From Candidatus Saccharibacteria bacterium QS_5_54_17 (lineage in GTDB: Bacteria > Patescibacteriota > Saccharimonadia > QS-5-54-17), in assembly GCA_003022365.1 (NCBI GenBank), contig PXOU01000015.1, forward strand, positions 1 through 41,793: DNA of 41,793 bases. Reading direction: 5' to 3'. The first letter of the stretch is position 1. Each line of letters begins with the position of its first letter. Made by a program: the position numbers and the translations under genes. The notes under the pieces were generated by a model. The model did no database searches. It was not told where the DNA came from and was given only the letters and a program-made list of their open reading frames with translations. Positions 1 to 9,515 of this stretch are shown here, one piece after another.

Positions 1-43
1 GAACGACGGTTCCATAAGTTTGCATGGATATACCGTATTTCAT
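1..43 (-). CDS. 5' end of a divergent CDS running off the window (N-term MKYGISMQTYGTVV...)
   Basis: Minus-strand ATG at 43-41 preceded by AAAAGGAGG Shine-Dalgarno (48-56); open to the window edge. Confidence 0.6.
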   Translation of the reverse strand, partial: MKYGISMQTYGTVV

Positions 44-110
44 GGAGCCTCCTTTTCAGAAGCTCAATGTGTACGGCATGTGTCTGAACTAGTGCACCAA
101 TACCCATATA

Positions 111-128
111 TACGCTACATGTAGCGTA
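111..128. promoter_or_regulatory. 18-bp perfect palindrome TACGCTACATGTAGCGTA, candidate operator between divergent genes
   Basis: Exact self-reverse-complement, 10 bp upstream of a -35/-10 pair. Confidence 0.6.
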
Positions 129-138
129 GTAAAAGGCA

Positions 139-168
139 TTGCCAATACCACAGCCGTCACGATATACT
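139..168 (+). promoter_or_regulatory. Promoter of redox operon: TTGCCA-18 bp-TATACT
   Basis: -35 139-144, -10 163-168. Confidence 0.6.
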
Positions 169-204
169 GGAATTTGTTAGGACGTAATGAGGAGGGATAC
201 AAAC

Positions 205-456
205 ATGGCGAAAGATGTCACGATATACACCAGCAATACCTGCGCGTACTGCCACGCTGTGAAAGAATTTTTCGACAAAAAGGAAGTTTCCTATCAGGAG
301 ATCAACCTGGATGAAGAACCGGACCGGCGCCAGGAAATGGTCGATCTTTCAGGCCAGATGGCGGTGCCGGTGACTATTATCAGCGGGGACGATGGGAGCC
401 AAAGCATGACGATCGGCTGCGACACGTCCAAACTCGCCTCGGAACTTGGCGTATAG
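205..456 (+). CDS. Glutaredoxin family protein
   Basis: CAYC motif, 'AVPVTI' cis-Pro region; SD AGGAGGG before ATG 205 (ORF opens at 187). Confidence 0.85.
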   Translation: MAKDVTIYTSNTCAYCHAVKEFFDKKEVSYQEINLDEEPDRRQEMVDLSGQMAVPVTIISGDDGSQSMTIGCDTSKLASELGV

Positions 457-466
457 GACTCATAAT

Positions 467-1642
467 ATGCCTACAATAACGCTTTACGGTGCCCATTGGT
501 GCCCAGATACTGACCGCCTTAAGCAGTGGTTGGGTGAACACGATATCTCATATGAGTGGAAAAACGTGGACGATGGCCAGCACGTGGTGGATGAAATGCT
601 GGAGGTAACCGATGGTGATTACCTGATACCCACCATAGACACAGGGGAGACGGTTTTAAAAAATCCCGACACGTCCCAACTCAAGCAAGCGCTACATACT
701 TCTGATGAAGATGTGCTCGCCTATCACGATGCGGTCATGATCGGCGCGGGACCGACATCATTGGCTGCTGCCATCTATACCACCCGTGAGGACATCGATA
801 CCTTGCTGCTGGAGCGGGGGGTGGTCGGTGGTTTGGCGGCCATAACGGACATGATTGACAATTATCCGGGGTTTGAAGAGGGTGTTCCGGGCTTGGAGCT
901 ATCCCAGAGCCTGAAAAAACAGGCCGAACGGTTCGGGGCTGTCATCGAGCCCACGGACGTAACAGAAATCCGTAATGAGGGTCGGTACAAAAAGATTGTT
1001 ACCGCCGGGGGTACCTATGCGGCCAAAACTATTCTTATCGCTACCGGCAACGACTATAAGCAGTTGGATATACCGGGTGAAAAGGAATTTTACGGCCGGG
1101 GGGTGCATAGTTGTGCTACCTGTGACGGTGCTTTTTATCGGGATAAACGGCTGGTCGTGGTCGGCGGCGGTAATTCGGCGGCCCAGGAAGGGATGTTCTT
1201 GACGAAATTCGCCTCCCACATCGACATGTTAGTCCGGGGAGACCACCTCAAAGCGACCGAAGTCTTAAATCAAAAAATCAAAGCAACTGAGGCGATCGAC
1301 ATTCACTTCAATACCACGACCGATGAAATCGTCGGCGAAGACGATAGCATTGTGGCGGTTCGCGGGACGGATAAAACCACCGGAGAACAAGTCGAATTCC
1401 CGACTGATGGGGTGTTCGTGTTCATCGGATTGCGACCCAACACGTCATTTTTGGCAAACAGCGATGTCGAGCTGGATGACTACGGATTCGTGGCGACCGA
1501 TAAAACGTTGGAAACCAGTATGTCCGGGGTGTTTTGCGCCGGGGATGTCCGGTCGGGAGCGACCCAGCAAATTGCCAGTGCGGTAGGAGAAGGTGCGACT
1601 GCCGCGTTGATGATGCGCGAGTATTTAGAGGAAATCGGCTGA
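467..1642 (+). CDS. Glutaredoxin-like domain fused to thioredoxin reductase
   Basis: N-term GAHWCPDT...YLIPT; C-term FAD GAGPTSLAAA, CATCDG redox site, GVFCAGDVRSGATQQIASAVGEG. Confidence 0.88.
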   Translation: MPTITLYGAHWCPDTDRLKQWLGEHDISYEWKNVDDGQHVVDEMLEVTDGDYLIPTIDTGETVLKNPDTSQLKQALHTSDEDVLAYHDAVMIGAGPTSLAAAIYTTREDIDTLLLERGVVGGLAAITDMIDNYPGFEEGVPGLELSQSLKKQAERFGAVIEPTDVTEIRNEGRYKKIVTAGGTYAAKTILIATGNDYKQLDIPGEKEFYGRGVHSCATCDGAFYRDKRLVVVGGGNSAAQEGMFLTKFASHIDMLVRGDHLKATEVLNQKIKATEAIDIHFNTTTDEIVGEDDSIVAVRGTDKTTGEQVEFPTDGVFVFIGLRPNTSFLANSDVELDDYGFVATDKTLETSMSGVFCAGDVRSGATQQIASAVGEGATAALMMREYLEEIG

Positions 1643-1726
1643 AGGTGACGGGCGCCCGCGCGGGTCTGCTCGGGCAGTAATCATGATGTATAATGGAGCC
1701 CGACACAGCAGAAGGAAGCCTATAAG

Positions 1727-2419
1727 ATGCCCAAAGAGCGTTCGGATCAGTCCATGAAAGCTCAATCCATCGCGTTGGCCACGGTGGCCTTGCTGGCGGG
1801 AGTTTTGATCGGCGTAGTCGGCACCCATTCGTTTCAGGTTAGCGATGAAGCAGTTACCGATGTCACCCGGCAACAGTCGGCGACGGATACGCCCGCGGCT
1901 CAGTTACGGGCGTCACTGAATACCCGGATGGTGGAACACGTGTATTTGACCGAAATGGCAGTAGCGGCTGCTTACCGTAAGGATCGTTCCCTCTCCCAAC
2001 GCCTCATCGCATTAGAGAAAAACGCCGATCAGCTGGCGGCCGAATTGGGTGTGCTAGAGGGCACCAGCCAGGAAGAGCTGCGACAACTCGGACAACAACA
2101 GGTAAGTGCACTGCGGGGATACGCAGTCGCGGCCCGCCGGCAAAACCCGGGAGCTATGCGGCGTCACCGACAACAATTAGGCGAGTTCACCAATCAGTTA
2201 GCTGGGGTAATCTCCCAGGACTTGGAGATGTCAAGACAGCACTTGAAACAGTCCTTGCAGACACATATAAAGTACATGGAGCGAATACTGAATGCCCGCG
2301 CGGCCGGCAATTACAAGGAAGCGCGGAAGCAGCGGAAGCAAGCCAAAACGCACATGCGGCAATTAAGCAACGAACTCGCGGCGGGTATCAGCTCGGCCTA
2401 TCCGGAGGAGTTCGAGTAA
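1727..2419 (+). CDS. Hypothetical protein with N-terminal membrane anchor and Gln/Arg-rich helical region
   Basis: ORF with upstream TATAAT and SD-like GAAGGAAG; hydrophobic SIALATVALLAGVLIGVVG. Confidence 0.6.
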   Translation: MPKERSDQSMKAQSIALATVALLAGVLIGVVGTHSFQVSDEAVTDVTRQQSATDTPAAQLRASLNTRMVEHVYLTEMAVAAAYRKDRSLSQRLIALEKNADQLAAELGVLEGTSQEELRQLGQQQVSALRGYAVAARRQNPGAMRRHRQQLGEFTNQLAGVISQDLEMSRQHLKQSLQTHIKYMERILNARAAGNYKEARKQRKQAKTHMRQLSNELAAGISSAYPEEFE

Positions 2420-2435
2420 GAAGGGAGCCATAACT

Positions 2436-2906
2436 ATGCGGCAAGCAATCATCATTTTGCTTATTATTGTATTCAGTTTTTCCACGATCGGGATGTATAT
2501 CGCGGCGGGCGGGGGTCCCACGCCCCAAGGGCAACAAGCTGATGTCCGTTCCCAACAAAGCAGCCGAAATTCCGATCTGCCCGGCTATTTACGAACCGGG
2601 GAACCCAATATCCGCGGTACTGTGGAGGCGACCGATCAGTCAAAGGTAGAGGTTACCGTCGGCGACAATTTCTTCAACCCGACCGTACTGCGCGTTTCCC
2701 AGGGGGCGACGGTAACGTGGCGCAACCAGGGTAAGTCCGGGCATTCGATCAAATCGGATCGCGGCAGCCCCCGGTCCGGATTGGATAGCGGCACGCTCTC
2801 CTCCGGCGACACGTATAGCTACACGTTTGAAGAACCGGGTGTATACAACTACTATAGCCAATCCAATTCGACGGCTATGCGGGCGGTCATCGAGGTGAAG
2901 CGGTAG
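2436..2906 (+). CDS. Membrane-anchored cupredoxin/plastocyanin-like protein
   Basis: NFFNPTVLRVSQGATVTWRNQGKSGHSI...GVYNYYSQSNSTAMRAVIEV resembles the plastocyanin fold. Confidence 0.78.
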   Translation: MRQAIIILLIIVFSFSTIGMYIAAGGGPTPQGQQADVRSQQSSRNSDLPGYLRTGEPNIRGTVEATDQSKVEVTVGDNFFNPTVLRVSQGATVTWRNQGKSGHSIKSDRGSPRSGLDSGTLSSGDTYSYTFEEPGVYNYYSQSNSTAMRAVIEVKR

Positions 2907-3038
2907 CTCATTTGAACCAAAAAACTCCTCTCCTCGCTTCCATTCACAATAGGAGCCCATATCGTTACAATGAAAACCGGAATTAATCTAACCCCTCCGC
3001 CACGATTGGCTTCATGACGGACGGAGAAAGGAGTAATT

Positions 3039-3560
3039 ATGCCGTTGGAAGATGTAACGGTAGGTGATAGCGCCCCGGACGAAGTAAATGTAGTCATCGA
3101 AATCCCGCAAGGATGTGGCAACAAGTATGAATACGATAAAGACATGGGTATGTTGAAACTTGACCGGGTGCAGCCAACTACCATGAAGCAACCCTATGAT
3201 TACGGCTTTATCCCGCACACACTCAGCGATGACGGTGACCCGCTGGACGCATTGATCGTCATCGAAGAACCGTTGTATCCCCATGTAGTCGTCCCATGCC
3301 GCACCGTCGGCGTCCTAAAAATGATAGACGACGGCGATTATGACGAAAAACTCATATGTGTGGCTGCTGACGACAAACAGTACGATCACGTGCGCTCCTT
3401 GGAAGATCTGGGTGAGCATTTCCAGAAGAAGGTCGCCCATTACTTCGCCCATTACAAGGACCTCCAGAACAAAGAGGTCGAAGTTTCCGGTTGGGGTGAT
3501 GTCGACGAAGCCCACGAAATTACCCGGACGGCGATTTCCAATTACCAATCGAGCCAATAA
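3039..3560 (+). CDS. ppa: Inorganic pyrophosphatase
   Basis: IEIPQGCGNKYEYDKDMGMLKLDRV, DYGFIPHTLSDDGDPLDALIV. Confidence 0.95.
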   Translation: MPLEDVTVGDSAPDEVNVVIEIPQGCGNKYEYDKDMGMLKLDRVQPTTMKQPYDYGFIPHTLSDDGDPLDALIVIEEPLYPHVVVPCRTVGVLKMIDDGDYDEKLICVAADDKQYDHVRSLEDLGEHFQKKVAHYFAHYKDLQNKEVEVSGWGDVDEAHEITRTAISNYQSSQ

Positions 3561-3603
3561 ACACGAGCTTCGTATTCCCGGCTTATACCCGGCATAGGTA
3601 AGC

Positions 3604-3632
3604 TTGCGCCAGTTACTGCTGGTTTATATAAT
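3604..3632 (+). promoter_or_regulatory. Promoter of gap operon: TTGCGC-17 bp-TATAAT
   Basis: -35 3604-3609, -10 3627-3632. Confidence 0.65.
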
Positions 3633-3657
3633 AGACAGTGAAACATAAGGGGTATGT

Positions 3658-4665
3658 ATGAAAACAAAAATCGCTATCAATGGGTTCGGAAGAATCGGAC
3701 GGAATGCCTTTAAGGTGGCCTACGACCGGGAAGATGTGGAGGTCGTGGCGTTGAATGACTTAACTGACAACGCGACATTGGCACATTTGCTGGGACATGA
3801 TTCCAATTACGGAATCTACCAACATCGGGTAGAATCCGATGAAAACCACGTAATCGTGGATGAAAACCCTATACAAACCTACGCCGAAAAAGACCCATCC
3901 GCTCTGCCGTGGAGCGATCTGGATATCGATGTAGTGATCGAAAGTACCGGGCGTTTTACCCATCCCGAGGATGCCCGAATGCATATAACCGCCGGCGCCA
4001 AACAAGTCGTCATTTCCGCGCCCGCCAAAGGTGATGGGGCCGATACCATCGTACTTGGAGTCAATGACGAAGATATACCCAGCAGCGGTCAAATCGTTTC
4101 CAACGCCTCCTGCACTACCAACTCTATTACTCCGGTTGCTGGGTTGATGGTGCAACATTTCGGGGTGGAAAAAGCGATGATGACCACCGTCCATTCCTAC
4201 ACAGCGGATCAAAGCCTGCAGGATGGGCCGCACCGGGACCTGCGGCGCGCTCGATCCGCGGCGGAAAACATCGTTCCGACTACTACCGGGGCGACCATTG
4301 CCGCCCAACAAGCGCTTCCGCAACTAGAGGGTGTGTTCGATGGTTTGAGTATCCGGGTGCCCACACCCGTTGGTTCACTGAGCGACTTCACCTTCGTGTT
4401 GCAGCAGGATACCACCGTCGAAGAAGTCAACCAGGTTATGCGCCAAGCGGCCCAATCCGAAGCATTCAAAAACATCTTGGCGGTGACGGACGAACCCTTG
4501 GTGTCCCGGGACATGATCGGTAATAGCCATTCGGCTATCGTTGATCTGGGGTTGACGCAAGTATGCGGCGGCAATCTGGCAAAAATTATTGCCTGGTATG
4601 ACAATGAATGGGGGTACTCGAACCGTTTGATCGAGTTAGCCTCTCAATTAGGAGCACGCATGTGA
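3658..4665 (+). CDS. gap: Glyceraldehyde-3-phosphate dehydrogenase
   Basis: INGFGRIGRNAF, SNASCTTNSITP, WYDNEWGYSNR. Confidence 0.97.
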   Translation: MKTKIAINGFGRIGRNAFKVAYDREDVEVVALNDLTDNATLAHLLGHDSNYGIYQHRVESDENHVIVDENPIQTYAEKDPSALPWSDLDIDVVIESTGRFTHPEDARMHITAGAKQVVISAPAKGDGADTIVLGVNDEDIPSSGQIVSNASCTTNSITPVAGLMVQHFGVEKAMMTTVHSYTADQSLQDGPHRDLRRARSAAENIVPTTTGATIAAQQALPQLEGVFDGLSIRVPTPVGSLSDFTFVLQQDTTVEEVNQVMRQAAQSEAFKNILAVTDEPLVSRDMIGNSHSAIVDLGLTQVCGGNLAKIIAWYDNEWGYSNRLIELASQLGARM

Positions 4666-5111
4666 AGGTATTCATTACCAGCGACCATGCCGGTTTCGAA
4701 CTGAAAAATACAGTGCGTGAACATCTGGTTCATAACGGATATGAGGCGGAAGATCTGGGTCCGGCTACGCTTCAGGAGGAGGATGACTATCCCAACTATG
4801 CCTTCCACGCCACGACCCAGCTTTTAGGGAGTACTGACGAGGATCCGCGGGCGATTATGATGTGCGCAACCGCCCAGGGAATGGCGATTGCCGCCAATCG
4901 GGTGGCGGGTATCCGGGCCGCGGTTGCGTGGAACGATGAAATCGCCAAACTGTCCCGGGAACATGAAGACACCAACGTACTTACCCTTCCTTCGCGTTTT
5001 CTGGAAACCGAGACCGCCATGACCATCATCGATGTCTGGTTGCGGGCGGAATTTTCCAAGGCGCCGCGACATCAGCGCCGGTTGGATGAAATCGAACGGA
5101 TCTATGGGTAA
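4662..5111 (+). CDS. rpiB: Ribose-5-phosphate isomerase B
   Basis: GTG start overlapping gap stop (GTGA); FITSDHAGFELK, GMAIAANRVAGIRAAVAWN, ARLSREHEDTNVL-like block. Confidence 0.9.
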   Translation: MKVFITSDHAGFELKNTVREHLVHNGYEAEDLGPATLQEEDDYPNYAFHATTQLLGSTDEDPRAIMMCATAQGMAIAANRVAGIRAAVAWNDEIAKLSREHEDTNVLTLPSRFLETETAMTIIDVWLRAEFSKAPRHQRRLDEIERIYG

Positions 5112-5153
5112 TCATAAAGCCTCTTCACCGCTCGTCACGGGTTGACCGGCAAT

Positions 5154-5807
5154 ATGGCTGAAGTTGTCCCCGCCGTATTAGCTGAAACTCCCGAGCAATA
5201 CCAACATGACCTGGATGTCGCTACTATGCTGGGCGACCGGGTCCAGGTTGATTTGGTTGATGGCGAGTTCGCCGACAACCGGACGATTAATCTCATCCAA
5301 ACCTATTGGCCGGAAGAAGTGCGTATTGATCTGCACTTGATGTACAACGATCCCGTTGCCCACGTCTCCACTATTATCGCCCAGCAACCGTATATGGCGA
5401 TCATCCACATCGAAGCTGCCGCGTTGCGGCAAACCGCCATTTGGCGGACACGGGAGCGTCTGCGAATGGCCGGGATCCAGTTCGGCATCGCTCTCTTGCC
5501 GGATACACCGGTGTCTCGTATTGAACCATATGTGCCGTGGGTAGACCATGTCCTGGTATTTACGGGGGAATTAGGGCACTATGGCGGCCAGTTGCGGTTT
5601 GATTGTTTGGAGAAGATCGACCAAATCAAGCAACGTCATGCCGATATCGAGGTCGGGGTCGATGGCGGTATTACTGATGAAACCGCTGCCCGGGTCGCCG
5701 AGGCGGGTGCCGATGTCTTGAATGTGGGCGGCTTTATACAGAATGCTACACATCCGGAAACCGCCTATGCTACACTAAAAGAGATAGTCGAGTGCCGGAA
5801 AACATGA
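5154..5807 (+). CDS. rpe: Ribulose-phosphate 3-epimerase
   Basis: VQVDLVDGEF, IDLHLMYNDP, IEVGVDGGI, ADVLNVGGFI. Confidence 0.85.
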   Translation: MAEVVPAVLAETPEQYQHDLDVATMLGDRVQVDLVDGEFADNRTINLIQTYWPEEVRIDLHLMYNDPVAHVSTIIAQQPYMAIIHIEAAALRQTAIWRTRERLRMAGIQFGIALLPDTPVSRIEPYVPWVDHVLVFTGELGHYGGQLRFDCLEKIDQIKQRHADIEVGVDGGITDETAARVAEAGADVLNVGGFIQNATHPETAYATLKEIVECRKT

Positions 5808-6655
5808 AACACACCGAGTCGGAATTACAACTCCTCGCCAACACCATCCGCAAAGATATCATCAATATGCTCAAAACCGCCGGCAGCGGCCATTCGGCCG
5901 GTCCATTGGGTATGACCGATGTTTTTACGGCCTTGTATTTTGAAATTCTGCGTCATGACCCAGCGACGCCGGATTGGGAAGAACGCGACGTGCTTGTCTT
6001 GTCCAATGGTCACATCGCTCCAGTCCGGTACGCGACTATGGCCCGGGCCGGATATTTTTCCGTCTCAGAGCTGCAAACGCTCAGGCGGTTGGGGAGCAAC
6101 TTACAGGGACACCCGGAGCGTACGCGCCTGCCGGGGCTGGAGACAACCAGCGGACCGTTAGGCAGCGGGTTGTCGCAGGCGACCGGTATGGCGTTGAGTC
6201 TGAAGATGGACGGCCAGCAGCATCGCTGGATTTATTGTGCCATGAGCGATGGCGAGACCGATGAAGGGAATACCTGGGAAGCGGCGATGCTGGCCGGCAA
6301 GAATAAACTTCCCAACCTGACCGCTATCATTGATCGGAACAATATCCAGATAGACGGTCCCACCGAAGAGATCATGCCCCTGGAGGATCTGCGGTCAAAG
6401 TGGGAGTCGTTCGGGTGGCACGTGTTGGAGATCGACGCGCATGACATTGAGGCCGTTATCGATGCCTGCAACCAGGCCAAAGCAGTCGTAGAAAGACCGG
6501 TAGTCATAATTGCCCACTCTATTCCCGGCAAAGGCGTCGAATTCATGGAGTACGATTACCAGTGGCATGGGACGCCGCCGGATCCGGAGCAAGCCAAAGA
6601 AGCGCTGCATCAATTGAGGACCTTGGAAGGAGAAATCGAGGGCGAACATGAGTAA
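5792..6655 (+). CDS. Transketolase, N-terminal subunit
   Basis: SGHSAGPLGMTDVFTALYFE, ATGMALSLK, MSDGETDEGNTWEAAMLAG; GTG start. Confidence 0.93.
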   Translation: MPENMKHTESELQLLANTIRKDIINMLKTAGSGHSAGPLGMTDVFTALYFEILRHDPATPDWEERDVLVLSNGHIAPVRYATMARAGYFSVSELQTLRRLGSNLQGHPERTRLPGLETTSGPLGSGLSQATGMALSLKMDGQQHRWIYCAMSDGETDEGNTWEAAMLAGKNKLPNLTAIIDRNNIQIDGPTEEIMPLEDLRSKWESFGWHVLEIDAHDIEAVIDACNQAKAVVERPVVIIAHSIPGKGVEFMEYDYQWHGTPPDPEQAKEALHQLRTLEGEIEGEHE

Positions 6656-7466
6656 TGCTCACCGAAACAACGCCATAAACACCCTTACCTCGTTATGGGA
6701 AACGATCGGGACTTCCTACATGCCGCATTTCATGACTCCCAACGTGCTTTTGGGGGTGGGGCATGTGCGCGCGCTCTCCGGTGTGCGCATCGATGCTCCG
6801 GAAGAAAAGGACAAAGAAGTATTGGAGTCCGCGGTCCGGGTGCTCGAGCAGGACGGGTTTTATTGCCAGCAGGAAGAAGGAACGCTGCAAGCCAGTGGCC
6901 AATCCTACATAAACCTTAATCTATACAGTCTCCCCAAACTAAAAGAACTGCATTATACGCATTTGATGCCAGTGCCGAAACTGGAAGATGATTCCAAAGC
7001 GGGAGTCGAAGCATATCTGAAAGATCTGGCAGCTGTAGCTGAAGGCTCCTCAGCGGAGCGACACCCGGGAGACCGCGTCAACGCGGTCGGCGCCGATTGG
7101 CTGGCCGGTCTGCTTTTTGGTTATCCGGAACCGGCAGTGGCTTCTATGCCGGCCTTTTGGGCCTATGGATACCAGACCAATCAAGAATTCCGCCGGCGCG
7201 TGCATGAATCGGATATAGCCCGTGCTTCTATGTACTGGGAAGTCAGCGACGGGGAATGCCTGTATGATATCCCCTGGTTCTTAGCAGAACATCCCCAAAT
7301 AATCGAGCATCAATCCGAATGGTCCCGGTATTTGGATGATTTTTATTCCTCCGACTGGCACCAAAGCATTGCCCAAGAAGACGACTTCCAAGCCACCCTT
7401 ACTCGTGCCCGGGAGCGAGATGGTAACTTATCCGGAGCGGGCGCTCGAGGAGGCCAGGATGAGTAG
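6648..7466 (+). CDS. Conserved-looking hypothetical protein between the transketolase subunits
   Basis: 272-aa ORF overlapping tktN stop and tktC start; no family recognised. Confidence 0.7.
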   Translation: MSNAHRNNAINTLTSLWETIGTSYMPHFMTPNVLLGVGHVRALSGVRIDAPEEKDKEVLESAVRVLEQDGFYCQQEEGTLQASGQSYINLNLYSLPKLKELHYTHLMPVPKLEDDSKAGVEAYLKDLAAVAEGSSAERHPGDRVNAVGADWLAGLLFGYPEPAVASMPAFWAYGYQTNQEFRRRVHESDIARASMYWEVSDGECLYDIPWFLAEHPQIIEHQSEWSRYLDDFYSSDWHQSIAQEDDFQATLTRARERDGNLSGAGARGGQDE

Positions 7467-8490
7467 TATGCACTTAACCCCCAATCTTTATAAACGCTCA
7501 GCTGAACAGGAGCCGATACGAAACGGATTCGGACGCGGGCTGGTGGAAGCAGGAAGGCGGGACGGGCAGGTCGTGGCGCTTTGTGCCGATCTAACCGGTT
7601 CGACCAGAATGAAGGCATTCTCCCAGGAATTTCCGGACCGTTACATCGAAGTAGGGGTAGCGGAGCAAAATCTGGTAACTACGGCGTCCGGCATGGCTCA
7701 TATGGACAAGGTCCCCTTCGCCAGCAGTTACGCCGCCTTTAGTCCGGGGCGCAACTGGGAGCAAATCCGTACTACTATCTGCCTCAACGACCAGAATGTC
7801 AAAATCGCCGGCTCGCATGCCGGCATCTCGGTGGGGCCCGACGGGGCGACTCACCAAATGCTGGAAGACATCGCGCTTATGCGGGTGTTGCCCAATATGC
7901 GGGTTATTGTTCCCTGCGACAGCGTCCAGGCCGAGAAAGCTACGCTGGAAATGGCAGCCGAGATAGGCCCCATGTATCTGCGCCTAGCCCGCGAGAAAAC
8001 CCCGATCGTTACCAGTGATGATACACCATTCGAGATCGGCAAGTCGTACGTGTACCGGAAAGGCGGAGACGTTAGCTTGGTTGCCACGGGCAGCATGGTG
8101 TATCACGCCCTCAAATCGGCCGCCTCGCTGAAGCAAGCGGGTATTTCCGCCGAAGTGATTAATTGCGCCACCATCAAGCCGTTCGACCGGGAAACCATTG
8201 TCGCCAGCGCGCAGAAAACCGGCCGGGTCGTGACGCTGGAAGAAGGCCAGATAAACGGCGGATTGGCCGCTGCGGTCGCCGAAACGTTAGGCGAATCCCA
8301 GCCGGCGCCGCTTTTGCGGATCGGTATAGAGGACCAATTTGGCGAATCCGGACAACCGGACGAACTAATGAAACGTTTCGGTCTGACCGCGCCCGACATT
8401 ACCCAAAAGATCAAATCTTTCCTGGGCGCGGAGACCGGTGCTAAATCCAAGAATCCTGGGAAAACAAAATCGAAGGGAGGCCACAAATGA
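7459..8490 (+). CDS. Transketolase, C-terminal subunit
   Basis: ALCADLTGSTRM, RYIEVGVAEQNLVTTASGMA, GRVVTLEEGQINGGL; internal ATG at 7459 preferred. Confidence 0.93.
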   Translation: MSSMHLTPNLYKRSAEQEPIRNGFGRGLVEAGRRDGQVVALCADLTGSTRMKAFSQEFPDRYIEVGVAEQNLVTTASGMAHMDKVPFASSYAAFSPGRNWEQIRTTICLNDQNVKIAGSHAGISVGPDGATHQMLEDIALMRVLPNMRVIVPCDSVQAEKATLEMAAEIGPMYLRLAREKTPIVTSDDTPFEIGKSYVYRKGGDVSLVATGSMVYHALKSAASLKQAGISAEVINCATIKPFDRETIVASAQKTGRVVTLEEGQINGGLAAAVAETLGESQPAPLLRIGIEDQFGESGQPDELMKRFGLTAPDITQKIKSFLGAETGAKSKNPGKTKSKGGHK

Positions 8491-9494
8491 GCGATATATC
8501 TGCCACAGCCCAGTCTTTATTGGCTGAAGGGAAGGGTATACTGGCAGCAGATGAGAGTACCTCGACCGCCAACAAACGTTTCGACGACTACGATATAGAA
8601 CACACCCCTGAAAATCGCCGCCAGTACCGGCAACTTCTCTTTACAGCGCCGGAAATCGAACAATACCTATCAGGCGCGATTCTATACGAGGAAACTGCCC
8701 GGCAAGTGGCCGACGAAGGTACCCCGTTACCGGAGGTATTGGCTGACAGAGGCATCATCCCCGGCATTAAAGTTGACCGGAGTTTGAAACCACTACCTAA
8801 TTTTCCCGGAGAGCATGTCAGCCAGGGATTGGATAATCTGGATGAACGGCTGGATGAATACGCGGAAATGGGCATGCGGTTTAGCAAATGGCGCAGTGTT
8901 ATCGCCATCGGCGATGGATTGCCGACCGATGAATGCATAACTGCCAACGCCCATGTACTCGCCCGGTATGCCGGCATTGTACAATCCAAACATATGGTAC
9001 CCATCGTGGAGCCGGAAGTATTATTAGATGGTGATCATTCACTGGAAGATTCCGCCCGGGTCCTGGAGCGCACCTTGAACACAGTCTTCCAGCAACTGGC
9101 CATGTATCGGGTCGACTTGGGCGGGGTGATTCTCAAAACCAGCATGGCGTTGCCTGGTAGCGGATCTTCGGAGGACGTCGACCATACCCAGGTAGCGGGA
9201 ACCACCATGGACGTTATGGAAAAATGCCTGCCCGCCGAGCTGGCCGGCATCGTATTTCTCTCCGGCGGCCAGACACCGGAAGACGCCATCCAGCATCTAC
9301 AGGAAATCGCCGTCCGCGGTCCCTATACCTGGCCCGTTACCTTTTCTTACGCCCGGGCCTTACAAGAGCCGGTGCTAAAGGTATGGGCCGGCGATCCAGA
9401 GAATATGATATCTGCTCAGGATGCATTCCTGGAACAAGTCAAAAAAGCATCGGCCGCCCAAATGGGTGCCTATGCAGCCAATTCGGCCGAATAA
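8487..9494 (+). CDS. Class I fructose-bisphosphate aldolase
   Basis: KGILAADESTSTANKRF, FSKWRSVI, MVPIVEPEVLLDGDH, ILKTSMALPGS, FLSGGQT. Confidence 0.96.
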   Translation: MSDISATAQSLLAEGKGILAADESTSTANKRFDDYDIEHTPENRRQYRQLLFTAPEIEQYLSGAILYEETARQVADEGTPLPEVLADRGIIPGIKVDRSLKPLPNFPGEHVSQGLDNLDERLDEYAEMGMRFSKWRSVIAIGDGLPTDECITANAHVLARYAGIVQSKHMVPIVEPEVLLDGDHSLEDSARVLERTLNTVFQQLAMYRVDLGGVILKTSMALPGSGSSEDVDHTQVAGTTMDVMEKCLPAELAGIVFLSGGQTPEDAIQHLQEIAVRGPYTWPVTFSYARALQEPVLKVWAGDPENMISAQDAFLEQVKKASAAQMGAYAANSAE

Positions 9495-9515
9495 TCTGCT
9501 GAGTAGAAAGTAAGG

